Of a stretch of 33,258 nucleotides of DNA, positions 14,525-24,178 are shown in pieces. The notes below the pieces were generated by a model. The model saw only the letters and a program-made list of their open reading frames with translations. It searched no databases and was not told the origin of the DNA. The stretch is from the NCBI GenBank assembly GCA_032250895.1, contig JAVVEZ010000034.1, positions 1 through 33,258 on the forward strand, read 5' to 3'. This DNA is from JAVVEZ01 sp032250895 (GTDB lineage Bacteria; Pseudomonadota; Gammaproteobacteria; Pseudomonadales; Pseudohongiellaceae). The stretch's first letter is position 1. Each line of letters starts with the position of its first letter. Both the position numbers and the translations under genes were made by a program.

Positions 14525-15652
14525 TTAGTATTCATCCGGCTTGGGTGTCAGCGACAGGCCGGAAAGGGAGGGTTCCCCGGCGTCTTTCTGCTCACTGGCG
14601 GACAGGGATATTTTCAGTCTCAGGTTGTTTTTGGAGTCAGCGTTTTTCAACGCTTCTTCAAGGCTGATGCGGCCCTGCCGATAGAGTTGGTAAAGCGCCG
14701 AGTCAAAGGTTTGCATACCCAGGTTTTCGGATTTTTCCATGACTTCCTTGATTTCGTCGACTTTGCCTTTCTTGATCAGATCGGCAATCCTGGGTGTATT
14801 CAACAATACTTCGATGGCGGCGGCGCGCTTGCCGTCCACAGTTGGGATCAGGCGCTGGGAGATAAAGCCCCGCAGGTTCAGCGAGAGATCCATATAGAGC
14901 TGTTTGTGGCGCTCTTCGGGAAAGAAGTTGATGATGCGGTCAAGGGCCTGGTCGGCGTTGTTGGCGTGCAGTGTGGACAGACACAGGTGCCCGGTCTCGG
15001 CAAAAGTCAGGGCATGCTCCATGGTTTCCCGGCTGCGGATCTCTCCGATCAGAATGACATCGGGAGCCTGGCGCAGCGTGTTTTTCAGAGCCAGTTCATA
15101 AGAGAGGGTGTCCACCCCGACCTCACGCTGGTTGATGATGGATTTCTGGTGTTCGTGAATAAATTCCACCGGATCCTCGATGGTGATGATGTGACCTTCC
15201 GAATGGCTGTTGCGATAGTCGATCAATGAGGCCAGCGAGGTGGATTTGCCTGTGCCGGTCCCGCCCACGAAGAGGATGATGCCATTTTTCTGCATGACCA
15301 GTTGGGTCAGCAGTTCCGGTAATCCCAGTGTCTTTAGATCCGGGATGTCGGTTTTGATATTGCGTGCGACGAGTGAGATCTCGCCACGTTGCTGGAAAAT
15401 ATTGACCCGGAAACGACCGATGCCGGGTTCCATGATGGCCAGGTTCATTTCAGGGTTGCGTTCGAAGTCGCGAATCTGCTCGGGATTCATGATCTGGTAG
15501 GCGATGCTCTTGACTGCTCCCGGAGGCAGGGGCTTGTCCGTCATGCTGACCAGCCTGCCCATAATCTTCATGCTGGGCGGCGCTCCGGTGCACAGAAACA
15601 GGTCGGAACCCTCACGATCCACGACAACCTTCAGTAAATCCTTGAAGTCCAT
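14525..15652 (-). CDS. pilU: Type IV pilus retraction ATPase PilU
   Basis: This is a 375-residue hexameric ATPase of the PilT/PilU group that acts in pilus retraction and twitching motility. Visible motifs are Walker A GGTGTGKST, the Asp box TIEDPVEFIH, Walker B VILIGEIRSRETM and the His box TGHLCLSTLHANNA. The N-terminus (DREGSDLFLCTGAPPSMKI) and the long C-terminal tail past the core fit PilU better than PilT, which is shorter. No pilT is present in the window. It lies 42 bases downstream of pyrB on the same strand and may be co-transcribed with it. AAGAGAG precedes the start. Confidence 0.9.
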   Translation of the reverse strand: MDFKDLLKVVVDREGSDLFLCTGAPPSMKIMGRLVSMTDKPLPPGAVKSIAYQIMNPEQIRDFERNPEMNLAIMEPGIGRFRVNIFQQRGEISLVARNIKTDIPDLKTLGLPELLTQLVMQKNGIILFVGGTGTGKSTSLASLIDYRNSHSEGHIITIEDPVEFIHEHQKSIINQREVGVDTLSYELALKNTLRQAPDVILIGEIRSRETMEHALTFAETGHLCLSTLHANNADQALDRIINFFPEERHKQLYMDLSLNLRGFISQRLIPTVDGKRAAAIEVLLNTPRIADLIKKGKVDEIKEVMEKSENLGMQTFDSALYQLYRQGRISLEEALKNADSKNNLRLKISLSASEQKDAGEPSLSGLSLTPKPDEY

Positions 15653-15694
15653 AGGGCTTTTCTCTCTTAAGTCAGAGTAGAGAACAGGAGCATC

Positions 15695-16705
15695 TCAGAA
15701 GCGCCGTTGAGTATACCAGAGCACATCATGGGCATAGTTGTCGACCAGTTGATGGACGCCCAGGGTCATCGCAAACAGTGCCATGCGAATCAGTACGCCA
15801 TTATCCGTTTGACGAAAAATGGCCAGACTGGGGTGCAGGTTGAGGTCATTGTCGAGTTCATTGGCTTCGGCCCTGGAGTCTCGTGGCAGCGGATGCATGA
15901 TCACGGTGTTGGGCTTGCAATGCACGGTATAGATGGATTGGTTGAGCCGGAAACGGCCGCGGTAGATGTCGGCCTCCTTCTGATCGGCAAAGCGTTCTTC
16001 CTGAATGCGGGTAAGATAGATGGTGTCGTTGTCGTGCAGGCCTGTCTGCATGTCTTCGGTTTCCAGCACCTGGTGACCGGCACTGCGCAGTTCCTCAACA
16101 ATGTCGCCCGGCATGGACAATTCGCGTGGCGAGATCAGCGTGAAATGAATGTCCCGGTAAAGCTTCAGCAGGCGGCTCAGGGAATGCACGGTGCGGCCGT
16201 ATTTGAGATCGCCGACCATCGCAATTTTCAGACCATCGATGGGACCATCGATGCCGAGTTCTTTCTTGATCGTATACAGGTCCAGCAGGGCCTGTGACGG
16301 ATGCTCGTGGGGACCGTCGCCGGCATTGATGACCGGTACCCGGCTGGCTCTGGAGAATTCCTCCACCGAACCGGCATCGGGATGCCGCATGACAAGGATG
16401 TCGCTGTAGCCGCTGATGACCCTTGCGGTATCGTAGAGCGATTCGCCCTTGGACAGCGCGGAGGCCTTGATGTCCGTGGTTTCGCGGACTTCACCGCCGA
16501 GCAGATTGAAGGCGCAGCCGAAGCTTACCCGGGTGCGGGTGCTGGGTTCAAAAAACAGGTTGCCGAGGATGGCGCCTTCCAGCACGGTGGTGCGCTTGCG
16601 GCGGTGGGCATAGGGCTCCATGGCATCGGCAACATTGAAGAGTTCCTCGACATCCTGGGCTTCGAACTGATTGATGGAAAGAATGTGGGAGCCGAGAAAA
16701 TTCAT
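15695..16705 (-). CDS. pyrB: Aspartate carbamoyltransferase catalytic chain
   Basis: PyrB condenses carbamoyl phosphate with aspartate, the first committed step of pyrimidine synthesis. The 336-residue product has the carbamoyl-phosphate loop FFEPSTRTRVSF near residue 50, ALSKGESLYDT, the GDGPHEHPSQALLDLYT segment and the aspartate-binding HPLPRDSRAEA. The length is somewhat above that of E. coli PyrB (311 residues). No regulatory subunit pyrI and no pyrC lie beside it. The start is placed at ATG 16705 because the family N-terminus begins MNFLGSHIL; a 50-residue in-frame extension would run into the sbcB promoter. The ribosome binding site is weak. Confidence 0.93.
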   Translation of the reverse strand: MNFLGSHILSINQFEAQDVEELFNVADAMEPYAHRRKRTTVLEGAILGNLFFEPSTRTRVSFGCAFNLLGGEVRETTDIKASALSKGESLYDTARVISGYSDILVMRHPDAGSVEEFSRASRVPVINAGDGPHEHPSQALLDLYTIKKELGIDGPIDGLKIAMVGDLKYGRTVHSLSRLLKLYRDIHFTLISPRELSMPGDIVEELRSAGHQVLETEDMQTGLHDNDTIYLTRIQEERFADQKEADIYRGRFRLNQSIYTVHCKPNTVIMHPLPRDSRAEANELDNDLNLHPSLAIFRQTDNGVLIRMALFAMTLGVHQLVDNYAHDVLWYTQRRF

Positions 16706-16787
16706 TGCTGCTGCTCTGGAGGTGGTCTGCCGGGAATTCGGCCGAATGTTACTACTAAGCCATGCTTTGTACCAGTGAGCGGGGTGT

Positions 16788-16815
16788 TTGCAATCCCGGA
16801 CAATCTCCGTAGACT
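16788..16815 (+). promoter_or_regulatory. Putative sbcB promoter
   Basis: TTGCAA (16788-16793) and TAGACT (16810-16815) are separated by 16 bases. Transcription would start about 22 bases before the sbcB ATG. It lies in the 139-base gap shared with the divergent pyrB. Confidence 0.4.
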
Positions 16816-16844
16816 TCTTTGAAAAACAGGCAGGAAACTCCAGC

Positions 16845-18311
16845 ATGACAGGCAATACCCTCTACTGGCACGACTATGAAACCTTTGGCAGCGATCCCCG
16901 GCGCGATCGGGCCTGTCAGTTTGCCGGCGTCAGAACCGATGAAGATCTGAATGTCATCGATGATCCGCTCATCCTCTACTGCCAGCCGAGTCGGGACAGC
17001 CTGCCGGAACCCGAGGCCTGCCTGATCACTGGCATCGGCCCCTTGCAGGCGCGGGCCAAGGGTCTGTGCGAAGCGGAATTCTGTGCGCGCATCCTGGAGG
17101 AATTCGCCCGGCCCGGCACCTGTGTGGCCGGTTACAACAACATCCGCTTCGATGATGAAGTCACCCGGCACATGCTCTACCGCTGTTTTCATGACCCCTA
17201 TGAGCGGGAATGGAAAAATGGCAACAGCCGCTGGGACATCATCGATATGTTGCGGCTGACTCAGGCCGTACGCCCGGCGGGCATTCACTGGCCCCGGCAT
17301 GAAGACGGTACGCCGTCTTTCCGCCTGGAAGAACTCACCCGCGCCAACGGCCTGGCCCACGACAGTGCGCATGATGCCATGTCGGATGTGCATGCCACCA
17401 TTGCCATGGCACGCCTGGTCAAAGAAAAACAGCCCCGCCTGTATGACTATCTCTACAGCAGGCGTCACAAGAATACCCTGTTGCCGCTGCTGGATCTGGT
17501 GATGCAGACGCCGGTGCTGCATGTGTCTTCACGCTATCCTGCAAGCCGGAACTGTCTGGCGGTGGTGCTGCCTGTGGCCCGTCACCCGGTCAACAGCAAT
17601 GGCATCATCGTCTGTGATCTGGCGATGGATCCGGCAGACTGGATCGATTTGAGCGTGGACGCCATCCGGGAGCGCCTGTTCAGCCCGAAAGACGCGTTGC
17701 CGGAGGGTATCGAGCGGGTGCCGCTGAAAACGATCCATGTCAACAAATGCCCGGTCATTGCACCCTTGTCGGTACTCGATGAAGCCAGTCGCCGCCGTCT
17801 CGGCATCGATCTTGAGCTCAGTGCCAGACACCGTGAAAGCCTGCGTGCCAGCTCCGGGCTTGCGGCGAAGATAGCAGCGGTTTTTGCCGAGCCAGCCCCG
17901 GGTGCCGCTGGATCTGGCGATCCTGACCTGATGCTCTACAGCGGTGGATTTTTTACGCCGGGTGATCGCGCCCTGATGAACCGGATCGGCGCCATGACAC
18001 CGGCGCAGCTGGGCGCGTTCAAGCCGGCTTTCAAGGATGCCCGGTTGCCGGAAATGCTGTTTCGCTATCGCGCCAGAAACTACCCACAAAGCCTGGATGC
18101 CGATGAAAGAGCCCGCTGGGATGAGTTTTGCCGAACCAGGCTCGGTCATGCCGGGGACGGCAGTCTGGATCTGCCGGGTTTTTGGCGGAAATTGCACAGT
18201 GCCAGGGATTCTGCCCCTGCAAACCGCCTGGCCGTGCTGCAGGAACTGGAAGAGTATGTCAGTACCCTGAGCCGGGAACTGGGGCTGGCGGATACCGAAG
18301 CGGCATCATGA
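16845..18311 (+). CDS. sbcB: Exodeoxyribonuclease I
   Basis: Exonuclease I degrades single-stranded DNA from the 3' end and takes part in mismatch repair and recombination. The 488-residue protein is close to the E. coli length (475). The DEDDh nuclease motifs are visible: D10 and E12 in WHDYETFG, GYNNIRFDDEV, and AHDAMSDVHAT with its catalytic His and Asp. NSRWDIIDMLRL is also typical. The C-terminal half has the SH3-like and helical parts of ExoI. ATG 16845 follows AGGA at a good distance; an in-frame extension of 19 residues is not family-like. Confidence 0.96.
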   Translation: MTGNTLYWHDYETFGSDPRRDRACQFAGVRTDEDLNVIDDPLILYCQPSRDSLPEPEACLITGIGPLQARAKGLCEAEFCARILEEFARPGTCVAGYNNIRFDDEVTRHMLYRCFHDPYEREWKNGNSRWDIIDMLRLTQAVRPAGIHWPRHEDGTPSFRLEELTRANGLAHDSAHDAMSDVHATIAMARLVKEKQPRLYDYLYSRRHKNTLLPLLDLVMQTPVLHVSSRYPASRNCLAVVLPVARHPVNSNGIIVCDLAMDPADWIDLSVDAIRERLFSPKDALPEGIERVPLKTIHVNKCPVIAPLSVLDEASRRRLGIDLELSARHRESLRASSGLAAKIAAVFAEPAPGAAGSGDPDLMLYSGGFFTPGDRALMNRIGAMTPAQLGAFKPAFKDARLPEMLFRYRARNYPQSLDADERARWDEFCRTRLGHAGDGSLDLPGFWRKLHSARDSAPANRLAVLQELEEYVSTLSRELGLADTEAAS

Positions 18312-18457
18312 ACAGGCGGTACCGGTCTCGCCAGACAGATCAGGCGGCAGGTAATAAAAACGGCTTTGACCCTGTCTTTGTCCTTGGCCGGCCGGAAAGG
18401 CCCCGGATTATCGTTGTCATCGACAAGGAAATTTTTCCAATCGGCAGGCGAGTGCTT

Positions 18458-18463
18458 TAGAAT
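18458..18463 (+). promoter_or_regulatory. Putative -10 box of the acyltransferase gene
   Basis: TAGAAT followed by TGCCGCC lies 35 bases before the start codon at 18498. The -35 region is poor. The pattern repeats that before prfC and the DUF1330 gene. The 186-base gap from sbcB holds nothing else that could be recognised. Confidence 0.4.
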
Positions 18464-18497
18464 TGCCGCCCCCGGACTTGAGCTTGTGGATTCCCTG

Positions 18498-19736
18498 ATG
18501 ATTGATTTTGAGGATATAAGGCCTTACCACGACAGTGAAGTCAGCCTTGTGCTGCAGGGCCTGCTGGGCGGCAACGAGCTGGCCCGGGCGCTTGCCAAGT
18601 TTCGTTTTCCCGGTCTGTTTCGAATTTTCCCCGGCATTTTTTCCCGCCTGGTGAATGGCATGCTGCGACGTGAACTGAAAGATGTGCGGGATGTTCGCGG
18701 GGTGCAGGTCATCATCGAAAAATACCTCGACAAGGCCATCGAAACGACGACGACCGGGCTTACCCATACCGGGCTTGACGGGCTGGATCCGGCAAAAAGC
18801 CATCTGTTCATCAGCAATCACCGGGATATCACCATGGATCCCGCACTGGTCAACTACATGCTCTATCACGAGGGCTTTGACACCGTGCAGATTGCCACCG
18901 GCGACAATCTCATGAAGCGGCCGCTGCTGGCAGATCTGATGCGGCTCAACAAAAGTTTTATCGTAAAAAGGTCCCTGCACGGCAGGGAAAAACTGAGGGC
19001 GAGTCAGCAGCTTTCGGCCTATATTCACTATTGTATTGACCATGGCCAGAGTGTCTGGATTGCACAGCGTGAAGGGCGCGCCAAGGACGGGGTCGACAAG
19101 ACCGAGTCTGCCATCATCAAGATGCTGCATATGGCGGACCGGGGCGGGGCGGACGGTCTGACACTGGGTGCCTCCATGAATGCGCTCAACATCGTGCCGG
19201 TTGCGATATCCTACGAATGCGACCCCTGTGATCTCTTCAAGGCGGAGGAACTGCATGCAATAGCCACGACCGGGAAATTTGTCAAGGATGCCAACAGTGA
19301 TGTCAGCAGTATTTTAAACGGCATGATTGGTAACAAGGGGCATGTGCATGTGACTTTCGGTGAGCCCTTGACCTTTACTGAGGACGCCAGTGCCGAAATC
19401 GTTGCCGAGACTATCGACGCCCAGATAAATGCCAACTACAAATTGCATCCGATCAATTATTTTGCGCTGGAAAAAATTCGTGGTGACCGGCTTGATCTTG
19501 CCCGTCTGGGTGAAATCCTGGCCGTGGATGAGGCGCAACTGCTCCGTAAACAGCAGGAATGCATGCGTCGTGTCGAGGCCTGCCCGCCGGCCTGGCGGCC
19601 TTTTCTGCTGAAGATGTATGCCAATCCCCTGCTCAGGCAGATGGAGTCCGGATTTGCCCGCTACCCCGTGCTCGAGGAACCCGGGGCTAATGCGCTGTTG
19701 CCTCCGGTTGCGGGCAAGGCGTATAAAGAACAGTGA
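18498..19736 (+). CDS. PlsC-like phospholipid/glycerol acyltransferase
   Basis: This 412-residue protein probably transfers an acyl chain to a glycerol-phosphate-type lipid at the inner membrane. The acyltransferase core lies at about residues 95-280: HLFISNHRDITMD corresponds to motif I, FIVKRSLHGREK to the glycerol-phosphate-binding motif, WIAQREGRAKDG to motif III and VPVAISYE to motif IV. It is longer than classical PlsC (about 245 residues), with roughly 90 extra residues at the N-terminus and over 100 at the C-terminus, and belongs to a less studied PlsC-related group. ATG 18498 is the chosen start. The stop overlaps a possible GTG in the dinG frame, and dinG follows closely. Confidence 0.82.
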   Translation: MIDFEDIRPYHDSEVSLVLQGLLGGNELARALAKFRFPGLFRIFPGIFSRLVNGMLRRELKDVRDVRGVQVIIEKYLDKAIETTTTGLTHTGLDGLDPAKSHLFISNHRDITMDPALVNYMLYHEGFDTVQIATGDNLMKRPLLADLMRLNKSFIVKRSLHGREKLRASQQLSAYIHYCIDHGQSVWIAQREGRAKDGVDKTESAIIKMLHMADRGGADGLTLGASMNALNIVPVAISYECDPCDLFKAEELHAIATTGKFVKDANSDVSSILNGMIGNKGHVHVTFGEPLTFTEDASAEIVAETIDAQINANYKLHPINYFALEKIRGDRLDLARLGEILAVDEAQLLRKQQECMRRVEACPPAWRPFLLKMYANPLLRQMESGFARYPVLEEPGANALLPPVAGKAYKEQ

Positions 19737-19798
19737 GCCGGAAAGCATCCATTGGCATGGATGGGCATCCGGACAAGTCGCTCAGCCAGGGAAAGCGG

Positions 19799-22018
19799 AT
19801 GCCATCGGAACGCCTCAAAAAAACCATTCAGTCTCATTATTCCCGGCTGCTTGAAAACAAAAAGCTCACGGCCCGTTATGGCCAGAAGCTGATGATAGCC
19901 GAGATTTATCGCAGCATCGGAGAGGTGGAAACCGATGTTGATGGCCAGCGCAGCGCCGCGCAGCCGCCGATCTGTGTCGTGGAAGCCGGCACCGGCACCG
20001 GCAAGACCATCGCCTACCTGGTGGCGGCGCTGCCGATTGCGCAGGCACTGAACAAGAAAGTGGTGATTGCCACCGCCACCGTGGCCCTGCAGGAGCAGGT
20101 CATGTTCAAGGACCTGCCCGACCTCCAGCGGCACAGTGGCATGAAATTCAGCTACACCCTTGCCAAGGGCCGTGGCCGTTACCTGTGTCTTTCCAAACTG
20201 GATAATGTCCTGAAAGCCGACAGTAGTCAGGCGGCCATGCTGGACCTCTACGGGCTGGCGCTGGCTGACCCGGGCCAGCCGGACCCGGCCCTGTATCAGC
20301 GCATGCTGGAAGCCCTGGCGGACCAGAGCTGGCAGGGCGACCGAGACGACTGGCCACAGGTGCTGGACGAGGGGGTCTGGCGCAATGTGTCGGTGGACCA
20401 CGGTCAGTGTTCCGGCAACCGCTGCTCCAACTTCAGCAACTGTTGTTTCTTCCGCAGCCGGGAGAACCTGCAGAAGGTGGATTGCATCGTGGCCAACCAT
20501 GATCTGGTGTTGGCGGACCTGAACCTGGGCGGTGGTGTGATTCTGCCGGATCCGGCTGATACTCTTTATATTTTTGATGAAGCCCATCACCTGCCGGTCA
20601 AGGGCACGAGTCATTTTTCCCACTTCATCCGGCTGCGTGCCACCGGCAAATGGCTCGAACAAATTCCCCTTCTGCTGAACCGCCTGTTGAGCGATACCGG
20701 CACGAAGGGGAGTTTCCCGGCCTTGATCGAAAAAGCCGGCGGCGCAGCGCTGGCCGCCCGTGCCGCGCTCAATGAACACAATGCCTTGTTTGAACAATTT
20801 GCGGCCCAGGCCGATGCCGGCAATGGTCGTGGCGAGGTGCGGCAATATACCTTTCGGGGGGGTGTGATCCCGGATGCCATGCGGGAGCTCTGTCATCAGT
20901 TGCAACGGCTCTTTGCAGAAGTGCAGCAGAGCCTGGACAGGCTGCAGGAAAGCATCAAGAAGGCTATGGAGGGGGACAGCGGGGAATTGCCGCGGCAGCA
21001 GGCTGAAACCTGGTTTCCGGTGCTCGGCAGCACACTTACCCGGGCCCAGGCCGCGGAACAGCTCTGGCATAGTTTTGCCCGGGCCGATCCGGCCGGCAAG
21101 GCACCGCTGGCACGCTGGATGAGCTTTGCCGACACCGGCGGGGAAGTGGAAATAACCGTGTCCTCCAGCCCGGTGCTGGCCGCCGAGGCTCTGGCTGCCG
21201 GTCTCTGGAACGACTGTTTTGCGGCGATACTGACCTCGGCGACCTTGACCGCGCTGGGAAATTTTGACTTTCTCAGAATGCGTGCGGGGCTGCATGAAAA
21301 AACCTGCTACAGCCGGATTGCCAGTCCCTTCGATTATGGCAGGGCCGCCAGTATCCGGATTCCCGCCAGCGGCTTCGATCCTGCCGACGGCGAGGCGCAT
21401 ACCCGGGCCATCCGCACGATCCTGCCGGTGATACTCGAACCCGGCGAAGCCTCACTGGTACTGTTCAGTTCCCGGCGTCAATTGCAGGACGTGCTGGCCG
21501 GGCTCGAACCCGAACTTGCCGGCAAGGTGCTGTCCCAGGATGATTATTCCAAGCAGCAACTGCTGGACAGGCACCGGGACCGGATCGAGGCCGGGCAGGG
21601 CAGCATCATCTTCGGGCTGGCCAGTTTTACCGAAGGCATCGACCTGCCGGGGAATTATTGCCGGCATGTGGTGATTGCCAAGATTCCCTTTGCCGTACCC
21701 AATGACCCCGTGGAGGCCACGCTGGGAGAGTGGGTCAAGTCCCAGGGCAGGAATCCCTTCATGGAGATCAGCGTGCCCGAGGCCTCGATGCGCCTGATTC
21801 AGGCCACCGGCCGTCTGTTGCGCCTGGAGAGCGACACCGGGCTGATCACCATCCTGGACGAACGCCTGCTGACCCGCCGTTATGGCCAGGACATTCTGGA
21901 TTCACTGCCTCCCTATCGCCGTCAGGTGTTCGAACCGAGAGGCCTGACCCGCGCAGCCTGGCGGAAGTTGAGCGCAGACAGCATTCCCCGGGATGATGAC
22001 GCCGTCCTGTCGGGTTGA
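19799..22018 (+). CDS. dinG: ATP-dependent DNA helicase DinG (Fe-S, XPD-like)
   Basis: DinG is a 5'-to-3' helicase that resolves R-loops and forked structures, including at replication-transcription collisions. The 739-residue product has Walker A EAGTGTGKT, the DEAH box FDEAHHLP, TSATLTALG, and the C-terminal motifs FGLASFTEGIDLPG and QATGRLLR. Four cysteines at CSGNRCSNFSNCC are placed to hold a 4Fe-4S cluster, as in DinG and XPD. ATG 19799 is preferred: AGGGAA lies five bases upstream and the following residues match the family N-terminus. GTG 19733 or ATG 19757 would add unconserved residues. It probably shares a transcript with the acyltransferase gene. Confidence 0.94.
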   Translation: MPSERLKKTIQSHYSRLLENKKLTARYGQKLMIAEIYRSIGEVETDVDGQRSAAQPPICVVEAGTGTGKTIAYLVAALPIAQALNKKVVIATATVALQEQVMFKDLPDLQRHSGMKFSYTLAKGRGRYLCLSKLDNVLKADSSQAAMLDLYGLALADPGQPDPALYQRMLEALADQSWQGDRDDWPQVLDEGVWRNVSVDHGQCSGNRCSNFSNCCFFRSRENLQKVDCIVANHDLVLADLNLGGGVILPDPADTLYIFDEAHHLPVKGTSHFSHFIRLRATGKWLEQIPLLLNRLLSDTGTKGSFPALIEKAGGAALAARAALNEHNALFEQFAAQADAGNGRGEVRQYTFRGGVIPDAMRELCHQLQRLFAEVQQSLDRLQESIKKAMEGDSGELPRQQAETWFPVLGSTLTRAQAAEQLWHSFARADPAGKAPLARWMSFADTGGEVEITVSSSPVLAAEALAAGLWNDCFAAILTSATLTALGNFDFLRMRAGLHEKTCYSRIASPFDYGRAASIRIPASGFDPADGEAHTRAIRTILPVILEPGEASLVLFSSRRQLQDVLAGLEPELAGKVLSQDDYSKQQLLDRHRDRIEAGQGSIIFGLASFTEGIDLPGNYCRHVVIAKIPFAVPNDPVEATLGEWVKSQGRNPFMEISVPEASMRLIQATGRLLRLESDTGLITILDERLLTRRYGQDILDSLPPYRRQVFEPRGLTRAAWRKLSADSIPRDDDAVLSG

Positions 22019-22060
22019 TCCCTTCCCAATTCGATAGGCGCCCCATCATCAGGTCGATAT

Positions 22061-22082
22061 GCCGATATAAAGCCGATATAAA
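22061..22082 (+). repeat. Tandem duplication of GCCGATATAAA
   Basis: The 11-base unit occurs twice without a gap, at 22061-22071 and 22072-22082, preceded by a partial copy GTCGATAT. It sits just upstream of the DUF1330 promoter. The 11-base period would place bound proteins on one face of the helix. Confidence 0.6.
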
Positions 22083-22104
22083 GTACTCTTTCCACTCCCG
22101 AGTT

Positions 22105-22113
22105 TGTTAGAAT
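22105..22113 (+). promoter_or_regulatory. Extended -10 promoter of the DUF1330 gene
   Basis: TG, one base, then TAGAAT forms an extended -10 element, followed by TCGCCGC. It lies about 42 bases before the start at 22156. A -35 box is not evident, which is common with extended -10 promoters. Confidence 0.45.
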
Positions 22114-22155
22114 TCGCCGCTGACACACAACTCAGAAACGTCAAGGAATTTTCTT

Positions 22156-22452
22156 ATGGCCGCTTACATCGTAGCAAACTATCGTATCACCAGGCCCGAA
22201 GCCTTTCAGGCCTATCCGGCTGCCGCGTCGCCGACCTTGCAGGCTCATGGTGCCGAGGTGCTGGCCATCGACATCAACAGCGAGGTCATCGAGGGCGAGC
22301 CGGCGCCGGTGACCGTGGTACTGAAGTTCGCATCGAAGGACGCTGCGAAGGCATGGTACAACTCACCGGAATATCAGCAGGCCCTGCCTTATCGCACCGA
22401 CAACAGCGAAGGTTTCATGGTGCTGCTCGACAGTTTTCAAGCGCCCGCCTGA
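22156..22452 (+). CDS. Small DUF1330-family protein
   Basis: This 98-residue protein has the ferredoxin-like alpha/beta barrel pattern of the DUF1330 family: a first strand AAYIVANYRIT, then EAFQAYPAAASPTLQAHGAEVLAID, VTVVLKFASKDAAKAWYNSPEYQQALPYR and a final strand GFMVLLDSF. Family members are small cytoplasmic dimers whose biochemical role is not established. It has its own promoter and ribosome binding site (AAGGA, before ATG 22156). A GC-rich hairpin follows, so it is probably expressed alone and is not part of the suf operon. Confidence 0.85.
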   Translation: MAAYIVANYRITRPEAFQAYPAAASPTLQAHGAEVLAIDINSEVIEGEPAPVTVVLKFASKDAAKAWYNSPEYQQALPYRTDNSEGFMVLLDSFQAPA

Positions 22453-22490
22453 TTCTGCCCGCCCGAAGCTGAGCTCATGACCAGGAGAGC

Positions 22491-22518
22491 GATGCTGCCC
22501 CCGACACAGGGCGGCATC
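22491..22518 (+). terminator. Possible terminator hairpin after the DUF1330 gene
   Basis: GATGCTGCCC (22491-22500) pairs over all ten bases, with one G-U, with GGGCGGCATC (22509-22518) around an eight-base loop. No run of T follows, so termination would be weak or Rho-dependent. It begins 39 bases after the stop codon. Confidence 0.4.
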
Positions 22519-22578
22519 GTGCTTCCTGCCGTCCGCGCTGCCATTCAAATCCAAAAACCCACTGAAAGACCAGGACGA

Positions 22579-22603
22579 ATACTTGACTAAAACAGTCGGA
22601 TTT
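22579..22603 (+). promoter_or_regulatory. Type 1 IscR binding site in the suf promoter
   Basis: The 25-base site starts ATACTTGACT, has the centre AAAAC and continues AGTCGGATTT. It matches the published E. coli type 1 IscR consensus (ATASYYGACT, spacer, AGTCRRSTAT) at all but two positions. Type 1 sites bind IscR carrying its 2Fe-2S cluster. The site overlaps TTGACT, a likely -35 box; the -10 box is not clear. IscR would repress suf when cluster supply is sufficient. No IscR or SufR gene lies in the window. Confidence 0.7.
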
Positions 22604-22693
22604 GAGAAAGTACGCCCCGTGAAAGGCAACAGGATTGCGTATTACCAGCCAGGCACGACAAGCAAATCTGCAGAGTGAAGGGTAGTAAACATT

Positions 22694-24130
<1,437 letters not shown>

Positions 24131-24178
24131 ACCCGGTCCGCGCAGACTTTATTTTTAGTCAGGAGTACAGGCATCAAC

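Noticed and set aside
19661..21400. Long minus-strand frame of 579 codons opposite dinG
   Set aside because: It is the antisense shadow of the dinG gene, whose helicase motifs are clear. The antisense product is Gly/His/Gln-rich without a recognisable domain.
22061..22082. GCCGATAT units as sigma-28 promoters for the DUF1330 gene
   Set aside because: No TAAAG-like -35 element lies 11 bases upstream of either unit, and the gene has a better extended -10 element at 22105.
22583..22678. A 31-codon frame from TTG, starting LTKTVGFEKVRPVKGN, just before sufB
   Set aside because: It has no ribosome binding site, and its start codon is the -35-like part of the IscR site, so the suf transcript would not include it. 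It has no recognised motif, and I could not link it to any family, although its composition is protein-like.
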